Shown: positions 26,122 through 34,648 of the stretch, piece by piece
Position numbering within the stretch: the stretch's first letter is position 1
Layout: the number at the start of each line of letters is the position of its first letter
Origin: Planctomycetota bacterium
GTDB lineage: Bacteria > Planctomycetota > B15-G4
Length of the DNA stretch: 42,771 bases
Assembly (NCBI GenBank): GCA_020638905.1
Contig: JACKHP010000036.1
Coordinates: forward strand, 1-42,771
Reading direction: 5' to 3'
The notes under the pieces: generated by a model
What the model saw: only the letters and a program-made list of their open reading frames with translations
Databases searched by the model: none
What the model was told of the DNA's origin: nothing
Position numbers and translations under genes: made by a program

Positions 26122-28379
26122 CGCGGGCGCTCGCCGCCCCGTTCCTCGCGCTGCTCCTCTTCGCGTGCGGTGACCGAACGACCGACGATGCGGCTCGCGA
26201 TCCGTCCACGGCACAGGACGACGCGGTCGTGCTGGCTCCCGGCGACGGACTGCTGGCGTACGCGGCGAGCCTGCGGCGTACGGCGGGACCGTCGCGGGCG
26301 CTGCCGGACGACCTGGCCGCGCTGAGCGGCTCGGTGTGGGTGCGCACGCCCGAGCTGCGTCCCGGCGACTGGGCGCCGGTGCAGACCGTGCCTCCCGAGT
26401 GGCGCGCTGCGCTCGAGCAGCTCGGGGGACGCCTGTGGCGCACGCGCTCGCCCGTGGCCGCGGCGACGAACGGCTCACCGCGCGTGGTCGTCGACGGCGT
26501 CGCGCTGGGCGGCACGGAGACCGCGCGAGCCGGACGCAGCGGGTTGTCGGTGAGCGTCGAGTCGACCTCGGGCTTCCTGCTCGCGGCATCCGACGCCGCG
26601 CCCACGGGGGTGGCGCTCGACGTCCCGGTCGACGCGGCCGCGCTGTTCCCCGAGCCCGACGCCGGGCCTCCCGTGCCGCATCGGGTCGAGTTCGGCGACA
26701 CGACCCGGCGCGTGCTCGACCTGCCGGCGCCCGGCGGGCTGGCCCTCGCGGTCCGGCGCCTCGACGGCGACGCGCTCGACGTGGCCGTGGGGGTGGTCGA
26801 CGAGGGCTACCGCCTGGGGGACGGCGTCCTGCGCCGCGCCCAGGGCGTCTCCGACGGGGTGACGTTCGCCCTCGACGTCCTGCCTCGGCCCGATCTCGAG
26901 CGCGACGCTCCCGGCGCACCGCCGCCGGACGGCGCGAGCGTGGTGCGCGCGTGGAGTCGTTTCGTCGCTCCCGACGAGTTCGGGCGCTTCGTCGAGGCGC
27001 GCGTCGACCTCTCGCGCTGGACGGGGCGCGCCGTCGAGCTGCGTCTCGTGAGCGATCCCGGGCCGGGGGGCGATCCCGCCTTCGACCATGCGGTGTGGGG
27101 CGACCTGCGCGTGCGGGGACCGCGCCGCGCGCCGCCCGCGCGGCCGCACGTGGTGCTGATCGACGTCGACACGCTGCGCGCCGACCGGCTCGGCGTCTAC
27201 GACGGGCACAGCGGACTCACGCCGCGGCTCGACGCCTGGGCGCGGCGCGAGGCGCTCGTCGTCGGCGACTGCACGTCCACCGCGAGCTGGACGCTGCCGT
27301 CGACGGCGTCGATGCTGACCGGCCTCGCGGTGCACCAGCACGGCGTCGACCGCGCCACCCTCGCGCTCTCGCAGGATCTCCCCACGCTCGCGGCGCGCCT
27401 GCGCACGGCCGGCTACGAGACGCGCGCCGTGGCGGGCGGCGGCTACCTGCGTCCGGCGTTCGGCTTCGACGCGGGCTTCGACGTCTTCACCACCGTCGAC
27501 CCGAAGGACGTGGCGTGGAGTGCGGCGCTGGCCGGGCTGGCCGAGAAGCGCAGCGAACGTCCCACGTTCCTGTTCCTGCACACCTACCTCGTGCACGCGC
27601 CGTACCCGCACGACGCGGCCTTCGACGGCGGCTACGACGGTCCGCTGGCCGGCGAGGACGTCGACCATCCCAACGTGATCGACCCGTGGCTCGCGGGCGA
27701 GCTCGAGCTCGACGCGTCCGACCGGGCCTACGTGGCGGCGATGTACGACGCGCTCGTGCGCCGCATGGACGCCCAGGTGGGCGCGTTCCTCGACGAACTC
27801 GAGCAGGCGCTCGCCGGCGATCCGTGCCTGGTGGTGTTCACGTCCGACCACGGCGAGGCGTTCTTCGAGCACGACATGCTCGGGCACGGCGCCGGACTCT
27901 ACGCCGAGCAGCTCCGCGTGCCGCTGCTGCTGCGCTTCCCCGACGGCAAGCCGGGACGCACCGAGCGTCCGGCGTCGCTGCTCGACGTGGTGCCCACGGT
28001 GCTGGACGCGGTGGGGCTGCCGGTGCCTCCCGAGCTGCCGGGCCGTTCGCTGAAGCGTCCGCCGCGGGGCACGCCGCGGGTGCGCGTGGCCGAGATGAGC
28101 GACGGGACGCGTACCGTGCAGTCCGAGGGCGCCAAGCTGTTCGAGCGTCCGGACGCCGACGACGGCGCAGGGCGCGTCGAGCTGTACGACCTCGTCGACG
28201 ACCCGCACGAGCGCCGCGACCTGTCGGCCGAGGACCCGGACCGCGTGGCCGCGCTGCGCGAGCGGCTGCAGTGGTTCCTGTCCACGCACCCGCCCGTGGC
28301 CGGCGCCGGGACGGGCAGCGCGCTCGACGACGCGGTGAGCGACCAGTTGCGCGCGCTCGGCTACCTCGGCGACCGCTGA
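26118..28379 (+). CDS. Lipoprotein of the sulfatase/alkaline-phosphatase superfamily, Thr at the nucleophile place
   Basis: The 753-residue protein has a lipobox (LLLFACG, Cys17), so it should be a lipid-anchored envelope protein. Residues 30-340 are beta-rich and unrecognised. The catalytic domain runs from about 340 to 720: metal-binding DVDTLRADRLG (Asp349, Asp351), WTLPSTASMLTG with Thr392 where sulfatases have Cys/Ser, and SDHGEAF (Asp577, His578). The sulfatase signature C/S-x-P-x-R is T-L-P-S-T here. There is thus no formylglycine site, and a phosphodiester or phosphonate substrate is as likely as a sulfate ester. The C-terminus has the usual LYDLVDDPHERRDL. Its ATG overlaps the rbfA stop, an odd partner for a translation operon. 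Confidence 0.78.
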   Translation: MTRALAAPFLALLLFACGDRTTDDAARDPSTAQDDAVVLAPGDGLLAYAASLRRTAGPSRALPDDLAALSGSVWVRTPELRPGDWAPVQTVPPEWRAALEQLGGRLWRTRSPVAAATNGSPRVVVDGVALGGTETARAGRSGLSVSVESTSGFLLAASDAAPTGVALDVPVDAAALFPEPDAGPPVPHRVEFGDTTRRVLDLPAPGGLALAVRRLDGDALDVAVGVVDEGYRLGDGVLRRAQGVSDGVTFALDVLPRPDLERDAPGAPPPDGASVVRAWSRFVAPDEFGRFVEARVDLSRWTGRAVELRLVSDPGPGGDPAFDHAVWGDLRVRGPRRAPPARPHVVLIDVDTLRADRLGVYDGHSGLTPRLDAWARREALVVGDCTSTASWTLPSTASMLTGLAVHQHGVDRATLALSQDLPTLAARLRTAGYETRAVAGGGYLRPAFGFDAGFDVFTTVDPKDVAWSAALAGLAEKRSERPTFLFLHTYLVHAPYPHDAAFDGGYDGPLAGEDVDHPNVIDPWLAGELELDASDRAYVAAMYDALVRRMDAQVGAFLDELEQALAGDPCLVVFTSDHGEAFFEHDMLGHGAGLYAEQLRVPLLLRFPDGKPGRTERPASLLDVVPTVLDAVGLPVPPELPGRSLKRPPRGTPRVRVAEMSDGTRTVQSEGAKLFERPDADDGAGRVELYDLVDDPHERRDLSAEDPDRVAALRERLQWFLSTHPPVAGAGTGSALDDAVSDQLRALGYLGDR

Positions 28380-28399
28380 CGGCGGGACGCCGTGACGCC

Positions 28400-28420
28400 G
28401 TGCGCGGACGCCGCGCGCAC
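28400..28420. terminator. Weak hairpin between convergent genes
   Basis: GTGCGCG and CGCGCAC with a seven-base loop lie in the 72-base gap between the sulfatase-like and beta-lactamase-like genes, whose ends converge. There is no T-run on either side, so it is only a possible terminator. Confidence 0.25.
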
Positions 28421-28451
28421 CGCGAGGACGCGAGACGCGCCTCGTCCCGGC

Positions 28452-29783
28452 TCAGCTCTTGGCGACGAGCCGCAGCGCGCCCGACACGATGCCCACGAGT
28501 TCGCCGGTGTCGACCTCGGCGGCCGGGTCGTTCCAGACCACTGCGAGCGCGTACCACGTCTTGCCCTTGCGCAGCAGGAAGGCCATCGAGAGCACGCCGG
28601 TCTCGGAGCCACCCTTGTATCCCACGTAGTCGAAGCTGCCCTTGGCGGCGGGGATGCCCGGGTTCACGGCGAGCACCGGCAGCAGCATCGGGTCGTGCTC
28701 GCCGGCGCGGCGCAGCGCGTCCATCGCGCGGCACAGGTCTTCGGCCGAGGCGAACCACTCGACCTCGTCGACGAGCTTGGGACGCGCCAGCGCCGCCGGG
28801 TCGGTGCCCTCGCCCGAGATCGGCAGCTCGGGGCAGACCTCGTCGAGCCACGTGCGGCGCTTGGCCTCGTCGAGCCGCAGCCAGGCGCGTGCCTCTTCTT
28901 CACCGGGCGCGAACTTGATGCGGAACATCTCGCCGGTCGAGAGGAACGGTCGCATGCGCGCCGGGGTGGCGTGACCCATCTCCGCGACGCGCGCCTCGAC
29001 AGCCTTCCGGCCGAGGGTGTGGAGCAGGTGGTCGGTGGCGGTGTTGTCGCTGATCGAGATCATGAAGGTCGCGAGGCTGTGCAGCGTGAGCGGCGATCCG
29101 GCGGGCCAGTCCTGCAACGTGCCCGACGGGACCGACATCCACTCCTCGCGCAGCGGGACGACGTCCGTCCAGGCGCGCCGGCCGGCGGCGATCTGCGCGG
29201 CCAGCTCGCCCAGCACGTAGAGCTTGAACGACGAGCCGAGCGCCAGCGTCGTCTCCGACTCGCGCCGCGCGATCCATTCGCAACCGTGGTCGCCCAGGCG
29301 CGCCGCCGCGAAGCCGACCCGCCCGTGGAGCTCGCCGAGCTTCGCGAGCACGCCGTCGAGGTCGGCGATCTCGGTCTCGGGCGCGCCGAAGAAGAGTCCC
29401 ACCACGAGGTGCCGCGTGTCGGCGCCCACGGTGAGCGTCATCGGCAGCACCTGCCCCGACGAGAAGTGGATCTCGAACACGCCCTCGAGCGACGACGCGA
29501 ACCCCGTGCGCACGAGCTCGGTCACCTCGCCGAGCGTGGCCAGGTTCTGCATGATGCCGAGCAGCTGCGCCGGCGGGACGGCCTTCAGGAACGCCGCGTC
29601 GTAGACCCCGTCGGGGACCTTCGCCTCGCCGCCGATCATCGCCGCCACGTCGTGCGCCCGCGTGACCACCGGGTCGTCGGCGGAAGCGAGCGCGTCCGTG
29701 CACGGCCACGCGTCGTGTGCGAGCGCAAGCGCCGCGAGCAGGACGACGACGGGCGAGAGCAGCCGGCGGCGGGATGTGGTCAT
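28452..29783 (-). CDS. Class A beta-lactamase-like serine hydrolase, exported
   Basis: The 443-residue protein has a signal peptide (RRLLSPVVVLLAALALA). Residues about 35-145 form an unrecognised NTF2/DUF3887-like domain. The catalytic domain carries all three penicillin-binding elements: SSFK at 184-187 (Ser184 nucleophile, Lys187), SDN at 245-247 and KGG at 390-392. The class A omega-loop Glu was not located, so beta-lactam hydrolysis is uncertain; a peptidase or esterase role is also possible. The ATG at 29783 is 6 bases after a TACGAT box. Nothing else shares its transcript, and the flanking gap upstream is hairpin-rich. Confidence 0.82.
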   Translation of the reverse strand: MTTSRRRLLSPVVVLLAALALAHDAWPCTDALASADDPVVTRAHDVAAMIGGEAKVPDGVYDAAFLKAVPPAQLLGIMQNLATLGEVTELVRTGFASSLEGVFEIHFSSGQVLPMTLTVGADTRHLVVGLFFGAPETEIADLDGVLAKLGELHGRVGFAAARLGDHGCEWIARRESETTLALGSSFKLYVLGELAAQIAAGRRAWTDVVPLREEWMSVPSGTLQDWPAGSPLTLHSLATFMISISDNTATDHLLHTLGRKAVEARVAEMGHATPARMRPFLSTGEMFRIKFAPGEEEARAWLRLDEAKRRTWLDEVCPELPISGEGTDPAALARPKLVDEVEWFASAEDLCRAMDALRRAGEHDPMLLPVLAVNPGIPAAKGSFDYVGYKGGSETGVLSMAFLLRKGKTWYALAVVWNDPAAEVDTGELVGIVSGALRLVAKS

Positions 29784-29789
29784 CGCGGC

Positions 29790-29795
29790 ATCGTA
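29790..29795 (-). promoter_or_regulatory. Putative -10 box (TACGAT) of the beta-lactamase-like gene
   Basis: TACGAT on the minus strand ends 6 bases before the ATG at 29783. It is the closest spacing of the three examples in this window and is consistent with a leaderless mRNA. Confidence 0.4.
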
Positions 29796-29895
29796 CCTCG
29801 GCGGGGGCGGGGGACGACTCCACGCGGTGGCTCGCATGCTGGGGATCCGTGTGTGCGGACACTCCGGGTGCTCGGGGGCGACCGCCCCGCTCGAG

Positions 29896-30297
29896 CAGTC
29901 CTCGGCGCCTGCGGCGCCTGCGGAACTCGCTGGGCGATCGCCCCCTGCGCTCCTCCGGTCCGCACGCTCGATGCCGGGCGCGTGAACGACGCGCCGGCAT
30001 GCCCCGCCGACTCGCAGCGGATCGAGCGCAGCGCCGTCGGCGATTCACGCGCGACGGCGCGCCGTCCAGAACCGGCACGCAACTCGAAGCCGTCAGCCTT
30101 CGCGATCATGCTCACGCACGAGACTCACCCCCGCGGCGCGCACCACCAGCTTCGAAAGATTTGGCTCGACGCCCTCTCCGAATCGCCGCGAAGCCGCGCG
30201 CCAGCGCGCTGAGCTTCCCCCCGCTCTGGAATGCGCGCCCCGAGGCACGTTCCCAGCGCGCTGCGAGTTCCGCAGCCGCCGCAGGCGGCGAGGACTG
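29896..30297. repeat. 35-bp inverted repeat ends of a MITE/REP-like element
   Basis: Bases 29896-29930 and the reverse complement of 30263-30297 match at 33 of 35 places (start cagtcctcg, end ctgcggaactcgc). Each arm contains its own short dyad. The roughly 330 bases between hold further hairpins: a 12-bp stem with GAACG loop at 29971-30000, and a 9-bp stem (gcgccgtcg/cgacggcgc) at 30031-30060. No convincing coding frame fills it; the small open frames in the arms read the same low-complexity peptide on both strands. It could be a non-autonomous mobile element or a pair of REP units. No target duplication was clear. Confidence 0.5.
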
Positions 30298-30461
30298 TCC
30301 GAAGCTGTGCGCTGCTGCGTGACGATGGTCAGTGGGCGCGCACACCGCGTCCCGAAACGCCGCGCGTGCGGGGTGGGCGCCGCGTCACGTCGGCGGTTTG
30401 CTCGCGTCCGCCGAGCAGTCCATCCTTCCATCTCGCGAAGGGAGCGCCGCGCGGGCAGCGG

Positions 30462-30521
30462 CGGGCGATGTGGGACGGAGGCCAGGTGTTCCCCCACCTG
30501 GCCGCAGTCCCACGTCGCCCG
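30462..30521. terminator. Very long hairpin downstream of the acetyl-CoA hydrolase gene
   Basis: A 15-bp stem (one G-U pair) from 30462-30476 with 30507-30521, a symmetric three-base internal loop, then a perfect 9-bp stem (GGCCAGGTG/CACCTGGCC, 30480-30488 with 30495-30503) and a six-base loop. It starts 39 bases past the stop of the gene ending at 30560. There is no clear T-run, so it may be a 3'-end stabiliser, a Rho-dependent end or a repeat-family unit. The rest of 30298-30461 shows no gene. Confidence 0.55.
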
Positions 30522-30559
30522 ACGCGTCGCGCACCAGGCCGACCTTGCAGCCCCTCCTC

Positions 30560-31840
30560 TCAGCAATGCCGCAGATCGCGCATCGCGTGCCAGTCGTGCT
30601 CAAGCTGCTCGCGTGCGTCGGGGTGGGCGATGTCGATCAGCATGCGGGCGCGTTCCTCGACGGTGCGGCCGTAGAGGTCGGCGATGCCGTACTCGGTGAT
30701 GACGTAGTGGACGTGCGCGCGTGTGGTGACGACGCCCGATCCCTGTTCGAGCACGGGCACGATGCGGCCGACGCCTTTGTTCGTGCGGCTCGTGAGCGCG
30801 ATGATCGGCCGGCCGCCGGGGCTCAGCGAGGCGCCGCGGATGAAGTCCATCTGGCCGCCCACGCCGGAGATGATGCGCGGGCCGACCGAGTCGGCGCAGA
30901 CCTGGCCGGTCAGGTCGATCGCCACGGCCGAGTTGATCGCGGTCACCTTCGGGTTGCGCGCGATGACCGCCGGACTGTTCACGTAGGCTGCGTCGAGCAG
31001 CGCCACCGACGGGTTGTCGTCGACGAAGTCGTAGAGCAGGCGGCTGCCCATCACGAAGCTGCCCACGGTGCGTCCCGGGTGCACCTTCTTGTGGGAGTTG
31101 TCGACGGCGCCCGACTCGATCAGCGCCACCGCGCCGTCGGAGAACATCTCGGTGTGGATGCCCAGGTGCCGGTGGTCGCCGAGGGCCGCGAGCACGGCGT
31201 CGGGCACGGCGCCGATGCCCATCTGCAGCGTGGCGCCGTCCTCGATCAGGCCGGCGGCGTGCCGGCCGATGGCGAGCTCGTCGTCGCTCGGCGGGTGCGA
31301 GTGCGTCTCGACCAGCGGCTCGTCGACCGGCAGCAGGACCTGGATGTCGCTCACGTGGATCACGCCGTCGCCGTGCACGCGCGGCATGTGCGGGTTGACC
31401 TGCGCGATCACGGTGTCGGCCATCTCGACCGCGGCGCGGGTGGCGTCGACGCTCGTGCCGAGCGTGCAGTAGCCGTGGGTGTCGGGCGGAGAGACGTGCA
31501 CCAGCGCGACGTCGATCGGACGCCGCTTCGAGCGCAGCAGCGCCGGGATCTCCGACAGGAAGCACGGCAGGTAGTCGATGCCGGGGCGCAGGCGTCCGCG
31601 CATGTTCGCGCCGACGAACAGGTTCGCCACCTTGAAGCTCTCGGACAGCTCGGGGTCGGCGTAGCGCGCCGGTCCCTCGGTGTGCAGGTGCATGATCTCG
31701 ACGTCGCGCAGGCGGTCGGCCTGCTCGACGAGCGCGTCGATCAGCACCTGCGGCGTGGCCGCCATCCCCTGGACGAACAGGCGCTGCCCCGAGCGCACGT
31801 GGCTGAGGGCTTCGTGGGGCGATTCGGCGAGGACGGGCAT
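30560..31840 (-). CDS. Acetyl-CoA hydrolase / CoA-transferase (4-hydroxybutyrate type)
   Basis: The 426-residue protein belongs to the acetyl-CoA hydrolase/CoA-transferase family. It has the two-domain alpha/beta layout, HVSPPDTHGYCTLG in the N-half, the catalytic glutamate in HTEMFSDG (Glu231), a Gly loop SGVGGQMDF and a conserved ITEYGIADLYGRT near the end. It would move CoA between acyl groups (acetyl, propionyl, 4-hydroxybutyryl or succinyl) or hydrolyse acetyl-CoA; the substrate cannot be read. It lies 57 bases after the CbpM-like gene on the same strand and may be the last gene of the cysS unit. A long hairpin follows it. Confidence 0.88.
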   Translation of the reverse strand: MPVLAESPHEALSHVRSGQRLFVQGMAATPQVLIDALVEQADRLRDVEIMHLHTEGPARYADPELSESFKVANLFVGANMRGRLRPGIDYLPCFLSEIPALLRSKRRPIDVALVHVSPPDTHGYCTLGTSVDATRAAVEMADTVIAQVNPHMPRVHGDGVIHVSDIQVLLPVDEPLVETHSHPPSDDELAIGRHAAGLIEDGATLQMGIGAVPDAVLAALGDHRHLGIHTEMFSDGAVALIESGAVDNSHKKVHPGRTVGSFVMGSRLLYDFVDDNPSVALLDAAYVNSPAVIARNPKVTAINSAVAIDLTGQVCADSVGPRIISGVGGQMDFIRGASLSPGGRPIIALTSRTNKGVGRIVPVLEQGSGVVTTRAHVHYVITEYGIADLYGRTVEERARMLIDIAHPDAREQLEHDWHAMRDLRHC

Positions 31841-31897
31841 CGGTGGCTCTCGTTCGGAGGCGGGGGATGGGCGGCGGTGCGACGCGGCGCGCGGGTC

Positions 31898-32167
31898 TCA
31901 GCGAGCCGTCGGGTCGTCGGGCTCGCCGAGGATGAGTGCGATGCCGGCCAGGTCGAGGCCGAGCTGACGATGGAGCCGGAGCACGCGCGCCAGGCGGTCG
32001 AGGGCGTCGACGGCCAGCACGAGCGCGTCGCCGGCGTGTGCGGTGCGTCCCAGCAGGCCGTGCTCGTGGACCTCGAGCAGCCACGCGACCTCGACCTCGT
32101 AGCAGTGCGCCACGGCGTCGAGCGTCACGAAGAGCTCGCCGGCCACGACGATCGTGCCGCGCGTCAT
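31898..32167 (-). CDS. CbpM-like co-chaperone modulator (MerR-type helix-turn-helix fold)
   Basis: The 89-residue protein has the layout of CbpM/MerR-like chaperone modulators: a start LFVTLDAVAHCYEVEVAWLLEVHEHGLL resembling a helix-turn-helix, then a helical LDRLARVLRLHRQLGLDLAGIALIL. CbpM binds the J domain of CbpA and blocks its work with DnaK. Its ATG overlaps the stop of the J-domain gene (ATGA), the same gene order as cbpA-cbpM in E. coli, which supports the call. It is slightly shorter than E. coli CbpM (about 100). Confidence 0.78.
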   Translation of the reverse strand: MTRGTIVVAGELFVTLDAVAHCYEVEVAWLLEVHEHGLLGRTAHAGDALVLAVDALDRLARVLRLHRQLGLDLAGIALILGEPDDPTAR

Positions 32168-33207
32168 GGGGTGTCCTCCAGCCGGGCGCCTCCGTGGACG
32201 CGGCCGCCGCCGGCCTGCGCGAGCTCGGCGAGCAGCTCGCGCTGGCGCGGGGTGAGCGGGTCGGGCAGCGCGTAGCGCACCACGGCGTGGAAGTCGCCGC
32301 GTCCGCCGTGTCCGTCGGCGAGACCCTGGCCGCGCAGGCGCAGGCGCGCGCCGGCGCGCGTGCCGGGCGGGATGCGCAGTGACGCGCGTCCCGAGGGGGT
32401 GCGCACGAGCACGAGCGCGCCGGACTGGGCCTCCCACGGCGCGAGCGGCACGTCGGCCTCGACGTCGGCGCCGTCGACGCGGTACGTCTCGTCGGACGCG
32501 ATGCGCAGCGTGAGCAGCAGGTCGCCGGCCTCGGCCGACGCCTCGCCCGGCTCGCCCAGGCCGCGCAGGCGCATGACGAGTCCGTCGCGCACGTCGGCGG
32601 GGATGGTCAGCTCGACGGTGCGCGTGGTGTCGCGCGAGCCGATGCCGCCGCAGGTCGGGCAGACGTGCTCGCCGAGCATGCCCACGCCGCCGCAGCGCTC
32701 GCACGGGGCGTGCCCGCGCAGCGAGAAGCTGCTGCGTCCCCCGCGCAGCGCGTCGGACAGGCCGAGCTGCAGCTCGGCGCGCACGTCGGCGCCCTTCCAG
32801 CGGTAGCGGGCGTGGCGCGGTCCGCGCTGCTCGAAGTCGTGCCGGAACGTCTCGCCGAACATGCTGCGGAAGAAGTCGGAGAAGCCGCCGCCGTCGCCGC
32901 CCGCGCCGCCGAACGCGCGCTCGAACTCCTCGCGGCTCATGGTGCGCTCGCCGGGCGGCGGCTCGAAGCGTTCGCCCTGGTGGTAGCGCGAGCCGAGCCG
33001 GTCGTAGCGCGCGCGCTTCTCCGGGTCGGAGAGCACCTCGTAGGCCTCGCTCACCTTGCGGAAGCGGGCCGCGGCCTCTTCGCGCTCGGCCTCCGGGTGG
33101 CGATCGGGATGCCACTGGAGCGCGAGCTTGCGGTACGCCTTCTTGACGGCGTCCGCGTCGGCGTCCTTCGCGACGCCGAGCACTTCGTAGTAGTCCTGGA
33201 ACTCCAA
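32164..33207 (-). CDS. DnaJ/CbpA-type Hsp40 with a reduced zinc finger
   Basis: The 347-residue protein has a J domain at 5-72 with HPD at 33-35, a Gly/Phe-rich part (about 98-115), then only two CxxCxGxG motifs (CERCGGVG at 169-176 and CPTCGGIG at 183-190). Two substrate-binding barrels (about 195-330) follow. Full DnaJ has four such motifs and CbpA none, so this is an intermediate form with one possible zinc site. It should stimulate DnaK and bind unfolded proteins in the cytoplasm. The start is TTG at 33207, directly before the J domain (MEFQDYYEVLGV). cysS ends 28 bases upstream and the CbpM-like gene overlaps its stop. Confidence 0.88.
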   Translation of the reverse strand: MEFQDYYEVLGVAKDADADAVKKAYRKLALQWHPDRHPEAEREEAAARFRKVSEAYEVLSDPEKRARYDRLGSRYHQGERFEPPPGERTMSREEFERAFGGAGGDGGGFSDFFRSMFGETFRHDFEQRGPRHARYRWKGADVRAELQLGLSDALRGGRSSFSLRGHAPCERCGGVGMLGEHVCPTCGGIGSRDTTRTVELTIPADVRDGLVMRLRGLGEPGEASAEAGDLLLTLRIASDETYRVDGADVEADVPLAPWEAQSGALVLVRTPSGRASLRIPPGTRAGARLRLRGQGLADGHGGRGDFHAVVRYALPDPLTPRQRELLAELAQAGGGRVHGGARLEDTP

Positions 33208-33235
33208 GGTCTCGTCCCGGACGGAAGGTCCTCGT

Positions 33236-34648
33236 TCAGAGCCTGCGCCAACGGCTGCCGCTCCTGCCGTCGAGCAGCTCGATGCCCATCTCCTGCAGCC
33301 GGTCGCGGATGCGGTCGGCCTGCGTCCAGTTCTTGGCGGCGCGCGCGGCCTCGCGTTCGTTCACGAGCGCGTCGACCTCGGCGTCGTCGGGGCCCGACGA
33401 CGCGTCGAGCGGGAGCACGCCGAAGACCTCGTCGAAGCGCCGCAGCGCCGAGAGCGCGGAGGCGGCGTCGGCGCCCTTCGGCTGGTGCCGGTGGCCCTCG
33501 TTGAGCAGCGTGAAGACGCCGTCGAGCGCGCCGGACATGTTCAGGTCGTCGTCCATCGACGCGTCGAAGCGCCGGACGGCCTCGGCCACCCACGCGGGCG
33601 GCTCGCCCGGCGCGGCGCCGTCGGCGCGCTCGAGCAGCTCGGCCTCGAACAGCCGCAGCCGGCGGATGCTGCCGGCCGCCTCGGCGAGTCCGTCGAGGGT
33701 GAAGTTGAGCACCTGCCGGTACTGCGAGCGGATGAGCAGGAAGCGCACCGCCTCGGGCGCGTGGCCCATCTCGACCAGGTCGCCGACGGTGTAGAAGGTG
33801 CCGGCCGACTTGCTCATCTTGCCGCCCTCGAGCTTGAGGTGGCGCGCGTGCATCCAGTAGCGCACGAAGGGCGCGTCGGACGCGCCCTCGGCCTGGGCGA
33901 TCTCGCACTCGTGGTGCGGGAAGATGTTGTCCTCGCCGCCGGTGTGGATGTCGAACGTCGTGCCGAGGTACTGCTGCGACATGGCCGAGCACTCGATGTG
34001 CCAGCCGGGGAAGCCCCGTCCCCAGGGCGAGTCCCACTGCATGAGGTGCGCCGGGTCGTGCTTCCACAGGGCGAAGTCGCGCGGGTCGCGCTTGGCCTCG
34101 TGGACGGCGACGCGCGCGCCGGCGATGAGGTCGTCACCCTGGTTGCCCGAGAGCGCGCCGTACCTCGGGAAGCTCTCGACCGCGTAGTACACCTCGTGCC
34201 CGACGACGTAGGCGTGGCCCTTGGCGATCAGGCGCTCGATCTGCGCGATCATCTGCGGGATGTGCTCGGTGGCCCGCGGGAAGCACTGCGGCAAGCGGAA
34301 GCGCAGGGCCCGCAGGTCGTGCATGAACAGCTCGGTGTACTTGGCCGCGATCTGCCACGGGTCGAGCTTCTCGGCGCGCGCGGCCTGTTCCATCTTGTCG
34401 GCGCCGTGGTCGGGGTCGTCGTCGCGCAGGTGCCCGACATCGGTGATGTTCATCACCTGCGTGACCTCGTAGCCGCTCGTCTCAAGCCAGCGGCGCAGCA
34501 CGTCGGCGAACAGGAAGCTGCGCATGTTGCCGATGTGCGCCGGCGAGTAGACCGTCGGTCCGCAGTGGTACATGCGCACCTTGCCGGGTTCGAGGGGCTC
34601 GAACGGCACCTTCCTGCGCTGCAGCGTGTCGTGGACGACGAGGGTCAT
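33236..34648 (-). CDS. cysS: Cysteinyl-tRNA synthetase
   Basis: The 470-residue protein is normal for CysRS. Cys29 in MYHCGPTVY is a zinc ligand, the class I signature HIGH appears as HIGN at 38-41 (SPAHIGNMRS), and other zinc ligands lie in GWHIECSAM and FPHHECE. The second signature is GKMSKSAG. The C-terminal helical anticodon-binding part ends with AKNWTQADRIRDRLQEMGIEL. It charges tRNA-Cys in the cytoplasm. It is the first gene of a minus-strand run (cysS, DnaJ-like, CbpM-like, acetyl-CoA hydrolase). The 183-base divergent gap to the DedA gene must hold its promoter; a GACAAT 10 bases before the ATG is a weak candidate. Confidence 0.96.
   Translation of the reverse strand: MTLVVHDTLQRRKVPFEPLEPGKVRMYHCGPTVYSPAHIGNMRSFLFADVLRRWLETSGYEVTQVMNITDVGHLRDDDPDHGADKMEQAARAEKLDPWQIAAKYTELFMHDLRALRFRLPQCFPRATEHIPQMIAQIERLIAKGHAYVVGHEVYYAVESFPRYGALSGNQGDDLIAGARVAVHEAKRDPRDFALWKHDPAHLMQWDSPWGRGFPGWHIECSAMSQQYLGTTFDIHTGGEDNIFPHHECEIAQAEGASDAPFVRYWMHARHLKLEGGKMSKSAGTFYTVGDLVEMGHAPEAVRFLLIRSQYRQVLNFTLDGLAEAAGSIRRLRLFEAELLERADGAAPGEPPAWVAEAVRRFDASMDDDLNMSGALDGVFTLLNEGHRHQPKGADAASALSALRRFDEVFGVLPLDASSGPDDAEVDALVNEREAARAAKNWTQADRIRDRLQEMGIELLDGRSGSRWRRL

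Noticed and set aside
21046..26919. A 1957-codon open frame on the minus strand opposite nusA, infB and rbfA
   Set aside because: It is antisense to three clear housekeeping genes and its peptide is Arg/Leu/Asp/His-rich low complexity. Only its last 73 codons (thiS) are real.
27240..27400. Formylglycine-dependent sulfatase
   Set aside because: The Cys/Ser of the C/S-x-P-x-R signature is Thr, and the Arg is also replaced.
30093..30566. Small open frames in the gap between 29784 and 30559
   Set aside because: They are Arg/Ala/Ser-rich, lack ribosome binding sites and family motifs, and repeat the same peptide on both strands because of the inverted arms.
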